In this document: in pieces, positions 13,231-16,283 of the stretch
Position numbering within the stretch: the first letter of the stretch is position 1
Layout: the number at the start of each line of letters is the position of its first letter
Source of the DNA: DATGMB01 sp035293845
GTDB lineage: Bacteria > Acidobacteriota > Terriglobia > Bryobacterales > Bryobacteraceae
Direction: 5' to 3'
NCBI GenBank assembly: GCA_035293845.1
Contig: DATGMB010000253.1
Location: 1 to 16,283 of the forward strand
Length of the DNA stretch: 16,283 nucleotides
Translations under genes and position numbers: made by a program
The notes under the pieces: generated by a model
Databases searched by the model: none
What the model was told of the DNA's origin: nothing
Seen by the model: the letters and a program-made list of their open reading frames with translations, nothing else

Positions 13231-14384
13231 TGGTTGCTCCTCTTTGGGCTCCAAACTCCCGGAATCACGTAGCCGAACCCCTCCTCAGTCCGGGCGCCGA
13301 TGGCAGAAAGCCACAGCGCACGGGCCTCGTTTTCCTCAAAAGGACGTCCATCTACGCGCTCAAAGAAATAGACTGCGCCCGGCGCCACCATACGCGCCGT
13401 TACTTTTGGCGTGCCCGCCGCCATGTCCCAGCCGGAAATGTGCATTGGCCGCGGAACGAATGCCGCACGCAGAATCACTTCACCGAGTCCCGCCACTCGA
13501 CCTCGATACTCGTTGCCGTGCTGAATCAGACCGTCGGGCAACCAGCCCTTCTCGAAACAGGCCGGCGTTACCACGACCATGCGCAGCCCGGCGCTGCCCT
13601 GGCGAAAAGCAGCTAACAGCTCATCCGGCGGGTCGAACAGGTTCTTGGGTAACGGTTCAATCCGGATTGGACGGGCATCCGATCCAAGCGTAGCGACGGG
13701 GGGAAGCGCATCGCCCGGAATGCTGGCTTCAACCCCAATTGCCCACTCGGCCTGAGGTTCGATGGTCTCCACCACGTCGTGCGAGAACAAAGCGCCACCA
13801 TCAGCCGTGAGTTCCTCACTGTGGATGCCAATACGCACTTGAAGGCGCCGGACCAAGCAGAGCGCCGGCCTCGCCGGCGCGGGCACCGGCTTACCTGCAA
13901 GCCAGGCGGCCATATCCGCATTGGACCACCATCGCGGCAGTTTGACTGGTTTTTCACTACGTGCCGGCGACGGCCGCCACAACGCCTCTCGAGCTGCATC
14001 GTCCTCGCGCCCGAGCGTGGGCAGTTCCGGCGGCTGAGGATTGAGCCTGTGCAGCTCGGGTTCCTCCTCGAACCAGACGGCATCGAGCGGCACGGGCCAC
14101 GTTACGTGTTCGGATTGCCAAGCGGCCGCGTGTGGACGCCGGAGAGCGAGTATCCGGCCGAGTTGGATCGGCGCCGTGCGGGTCAGCCATGCGTTGGGAT
14201 CAAAGGAGGTATTGGCCCGGTCCTCCTCCGCACGGCCCCAGGCGGTGCGGATCGAGCCAAGGATCGTCGAGGGCCATGGCCACTCGATCCCGTGGCCCCG
14301 GCCGGAAGCGCTCGTAAACCAACCGCGTCCGTCCTTGCAGAAAAATCCATCGCGTGGAAGCAAAGCGACATGAACCCTGGTCAT
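13227..14384 (-). CDS. cmr3: Cmr3, crRNA 5'-tag-binding RAMP
   Basis: 385 residues from the ATG at 14382-14384, overlapping the cmr2 stop (ATGA). A longer upstream reading lies inside cmr2 and is Arg/Gly/Gln-rich nonsense, so it is rejected. The N-terminus VHVALLPRDGFFCKDGRGWF, followed by SGRGHGIEWPWPSTILGSIR, is the classic Cmr3 opening (PRD-x-FF-x-D and a WPxPSTxxGxxR block). The C-terminus has the RAMP glycine loop IGARTEEGFGYVIPGVWSP. Cmr3 pairs with Cas10 (Cmr2) at the base of the complex and holds the 8-nt 5' handle of the crRNA. It is a binding subunit without a known catalytic role. Confidence 0.94.
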   Translation of the reverse strand: MTRVHVALLPRDGFFCKDGRGWFTSASGRGHGIEWPWPSTILGSIRTAWGRAEEDRANTSFDPNAWLTRTAPIQLGRILALRRPHAAAWQSEHVTWPVPLDAVWFEEEPELHRLNPQPPELPTLGREDDAAREALWRPSPARSEKPVKLPRWWSNADMAAWLAGKPVPAPARPALCLVRRLQVRIGIHSEELTADGGALFSHDVVETIEPQAEWAIGVEASIPGDALPPVATLGSDARPIRIEPLPKNLFDPPDELLAAFRQGSAGLRMVVVTPACFEKGWLPDGLIQHGNEYRGRVAGLGEVILRAAFVPRPMHISGWDMAAGTPKVTARMVAPGAVYFFERVDGRPFEENEARALWLSAIGARTEEGFGYVIPGVWSPKRSNQ

Positions 14385-16159
14385 GCGGCGGCCTCGTTGG
14401 TCTTGCTGCGCGGCCGGGGCACGGACCGGGCCAGCACTCGCGCGATCAAAACCCGATTTACCCAGGAGCTGACGCGCATGAGCAGGTCCCCATAGTTGTC
14501 GTTGTCGTTCAGATCGAGGCCGACCTCGCTGGGGTTCAGGCCACCTTCGCCCACGCGGGACACAGCTCGTTCGATCTCGCGTGCCAGGATCCTCGCCCAA
14601 CGCGGGTCCGATGAATCGGCGGGCAAGCGGCGAACAATGCTTGCGATCTCATAGACTTTACGCGTGGAAAGGGAATGTTCGATGTAAGTCACGCTTCGCC
14701 GGAGAGCGCCGGCCGGATCCTCCTCCCATCGCGCGCACCAGGTCCGCCGGCCGCCCGAGCGCGTCTCCACCAGCACCGCGAGCGAATTGCGCTGCCGCTT
14801 CGCCTCCCGTTCGGCTTCGCGGCCGAGGTCCAGCAGATCGCCCATGCCCTGCATGACGTGCCCAATCCCGATGCCGGCAGACAGAGTAGGCCGAAGGCCG
14901 GCAGGCAGTGAGCCGCAGGCGGGGCTAATTTCCGACTCGAATGCCCGGCGCAGCTCCCCGGCGCACGACATGGCTTCAGAAAGTGGCAGAAACGCGAGCA
15001 CGTCATCGCCGCCGGAATAGATCAGGGCGCCATGGTAATTCTGCTCTACGATCGTCCGCGTTTGCGCGGCAAAGTTTGAGAGCGCCCGTGAGAGCCTGCG
15101 GTGCTCTTCCGCCGAGGGCAGCCGGTCAAGAGCGCGTCCCATGCGGTCGCCGTCGGCAGCCAGGCATGCGACATACGGATACGGCTCAGACATGTTGTTC
15201 AGAAGCGGCCCGACGTAGGTGCGGCCCCACGACTGGGCGTTGCCCTCGATCCCCTGCTCTTCAAAGACGTCTCCCCAGCGGCTCTGCAGCAGAATGCTGG
15301 CATCGAATGGGAATTGCCCGGTCCAGCAAAGGTCGCGTCGCTCCACGCGAGAGATCCCCGCCTCACGACACGCCTTGCGAAGGTTTCCGATCTCAGGAGC
15401 ACACGTAGAACCGGCCACCTCTATCCAGTTCGACAAAGCAATATTGATGACTGGCACAAACTGGTCTGGCTCGCCCCCGGCGCGCTTGACCAGCGCGACG
15501 GCATCCAATTGCTCGCCATCTGGAATGCGGTATTTCCGGGCGAGCTGGCGATCGCGCTCCCCCGGTACCCGCAGCACGGTCTCGCGCCCACCATCGAGGC
15601 TCGATTTGGGCACGCCGCCGCGTGCTTGGCGCCACGGACTGAAATCCCGTAGATTTTTTCGACCAGCAATGGCGCCCTCCACGGCGCGGCGCGTTTCCGA
15701 ATACTCGTTTAGCGGGGCCCATGTCGCCAGGACCTCCACGAGCGTATTAATCTGCTCGGCCCAGATCTCCTCGATGCGCGGCGCGAGTACCCCCCTGCAC
15801 TTTTTCTTGACGGGCGCAGCAATGCCGTCGCGCCAATGCTCCAAAACGGAATCACGAACTGCGCGTGCGAGTTGCGCCGGGTCCACCCCGGGCGGTACGG
15901 CGGCAAGCAGCTTATTGGGAATGTTGAGGGGCGGCTGTCCGTTCTCGCGTAGCGGAGCAAAGCATGGCTCCAGTTCAGGGTCCCCCGCGTCCAGAGCCGG
16001 AAACACAAGCCGGGCGCCGCCGGCCGCGAGTGACCGGGCGGCCGCACGGCCGAGTTCGGAGAGCAAATGGCTGCCGTACCACAGGTCGCGCGTGCGCCGG
16101 GCTTGGGCGATAAATTCTTGCACGGGGCCCACCGTAACCAGCAGCAGATGCTCACTCAT
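14381..16159 (-). CDS. cmr2: Cmr2/Cas10 with GGDD cyclase and no HD domain
   Basis: 592 residues. The protein starts directly with the first palm region (LLLVTVGPVQEFIAQARRTR, DLWYGSHLLSELG). No HD nuclease domain precedes it and I find no His-Asp doublet in a suitable setting. The second palm carries CLAADGDRMG (332-341, with D336 and D338) and YSGGDDVLAF (381-390, GGDD 383-386), then SAGIGIGH (427-434). These are the residues used for metal-dependent cyclic oligoadenylate synthesis. A helical C-terminus (about 490-592) matches domain D4. The ATG overlaps the stop of the upstream gene (ATGA). In the Cmr complex Cas10 senses bound target RNA. Here the expected output is second-messenger synthesis without the Cas10 DNase. 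Confidence 0.96.
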   Translation of the reverse strand: MSEHLLLVTVGPVQEFIAQARRTRDLWYGSHLLSELGRAAARSLAAGGARLVFPALDAGDPELEPCFAPLRENGQPPLNIPNKLLAAVPPGVDPAQLARAVRDSVLEHWRDGIAAPVKKKCRGVLAPRIEEIWAEQINTLVEVLATWAPLNEYSETRRAVEGAIAGRKNLRDFSPWRQARGGVPKSSLDGGRETVLRVPGERDRQLARKYRIPDGEQLDAVALVKRAGGEPDQFVPVINIALSNWIEVAGSTCAPEIGNLRKACREAGISRVERRDLCWTGQFPFDASILLQSRWGDVFEEQGIEGNAQSWGRTYVGPLLNNMSEPYPYVACLAADGDRMGRALDRLPSAEEHRRLSRALSNFAAQTRTIVEQNYHGALIYSGGDDVLAFLPLSEAMSCAGELRRAFESEISPACGSLPAGLRPTLSAGIGIGHVMQGMGDLLDLGREAEREAKRQRNSLAVLVETRSGGRRTWCARWEEDPAGALRRSVTYIEHSLSTRKVYEIASIVRRLPADSSDPRWARILAREIERAVSRVGEGGLNPSEVGLDLNDNDNYGDLLMRVSSWVNRVLIARVLARSVPRPRSKTNEAAA

Positions 16160-16283
16160 GCAGCCACCACTGTTGTTTTATATTTGGCATGCAACCAATC
16201 GAGAAAAGCTTCGCGCAGAGTCTGTTTCCCGTTAAGCGCCGCGAACCGCGGCGTGTCACCCGGAGCAGCCAGGCGGTCGAATG
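16156..16283 (-). CDS. C-terminal end of a gene upstream of cmr2 (cmr1 by position only)
   Basis: An open frame enters from the right edge and gives 41 residues before TGA at 16156-16158: FDRLAAPGDTPRFAALNGKQ, then TLREAFLDWLHAKYKTTVVA and a final Ala. The stop overlaps the cmr2 ATG (ATGA), the same junction type as between the other genes of the operon, which is the main evidence that it is real. The composition is balanced and probably helical (TLREAFLDWLHAKY). I cannot recognise the family from this piece. Cmr1 is the missing core subunit and often precedes cmr2, so it is the leading guess, but another CRISPR-associated or accessory protein is equally compatible with the sequence. Confidence 0.6.
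   Translation of the reverse strand, partial: FDRLAAPGDTPRFAALNGKQTLREAFLDWLHAKYKTTVVAA

Noticed and set aside
14384..14600. 72-codon N-terminal extension of Cmr3
   Set aside because: It lies wholly inside cmr2 and is Arg/Gln/Gly-rich. The ATGA start at 14384 begins the recognisable Cmr3 sequence.
15219..16235. 338-codon plus-strand open frame
   Set aside because: It is antisense to cmr2 and Ser/Arg/Pro-rich, as expected for a shadow of a GC-rich gene.

Overview
The window looks like a chromosomal segment of a GC-rich member of the Acidobacteriota, probably Solibacter/Bryobacter-like. This rests on a secreted von Willebrand A protein of the type common in that phylum (VWFA-related, TIGR03436-like), short secreted proteins and a di-haem oxidoreductase of a kind frequent there, and high GC throughout. 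The taxonomic call is inference; there is no rRNA gene in the window.

Left part (1-2127, minus strand): a tightly packed unit reading right to left. It holds an ECF sigma factor, its zinc-binding membrane anti-sigma factor, a small exported protein of unknown function, and the N-terminus of a GspE/PilB-type secretion ATPase that runs off the left edge. Stop/start overlaps or 2-nt gaps join all four genes, so an ECF sigma switch appears tied to a type II secretion or type IV pilus ATPase. Facing away (2262-2981, plus) is a membrane protein plus small XRE regulator pair, with a clear sigma-70-like promoter and an overlapping dyad that may be the regulator's operator.

Middle (3369-5266, plus): hslV and hslU, the two-component ATP-dependent protease, overlapping by one base. 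Downstream, 5394-7583 (plus) holds three consecutive damaged genes for exported proteins: one with an in-frame TGA, one with a +1 frameshift at an A4 run, and a di-haem oxidoreductase whose first haem motif has lost a cysteine and whose second haem segment is missing at a frameshifting deletion. This looks like a decaying locus. From 7769 to 9126 there are two convergent genes of 49 codons each (one apparently leaderless, one an Lmo0937/DUF5670-like membrane peptide) and the VWFA-related secreted protein.

Right part (9334-16283, minus strand): a type III-B (Cmr) CRISPR effector operon, transcribed right to left as [partial gene]-cmr2(cas10)-cmr3-cmr4-cmr5-cmr6-CARF/HEPN ribonuclease. All junctions are overlaps (ATGA) or a 2-nt gap. 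Cas10 keeps its GGDD cyclase motif but shows no N-terminal HD nuclease. Cmr4 keeps Asp26, the target-RNA cleavage residue. The last gene is a Cas02710-family CARF protein with a C-terminal HEPN R-x6-H motif. Together they describe a signalling type III system: target RNA binding would activate cyclic oligoadenylate synthesis, which would switch on the CARF-HEPN RNase. No CRISPR array, cas1/cas2 or cas6 is visible; the 41 codons upstream of cmr2 are the end of a co-transcribed gene, cmr1 by position only.
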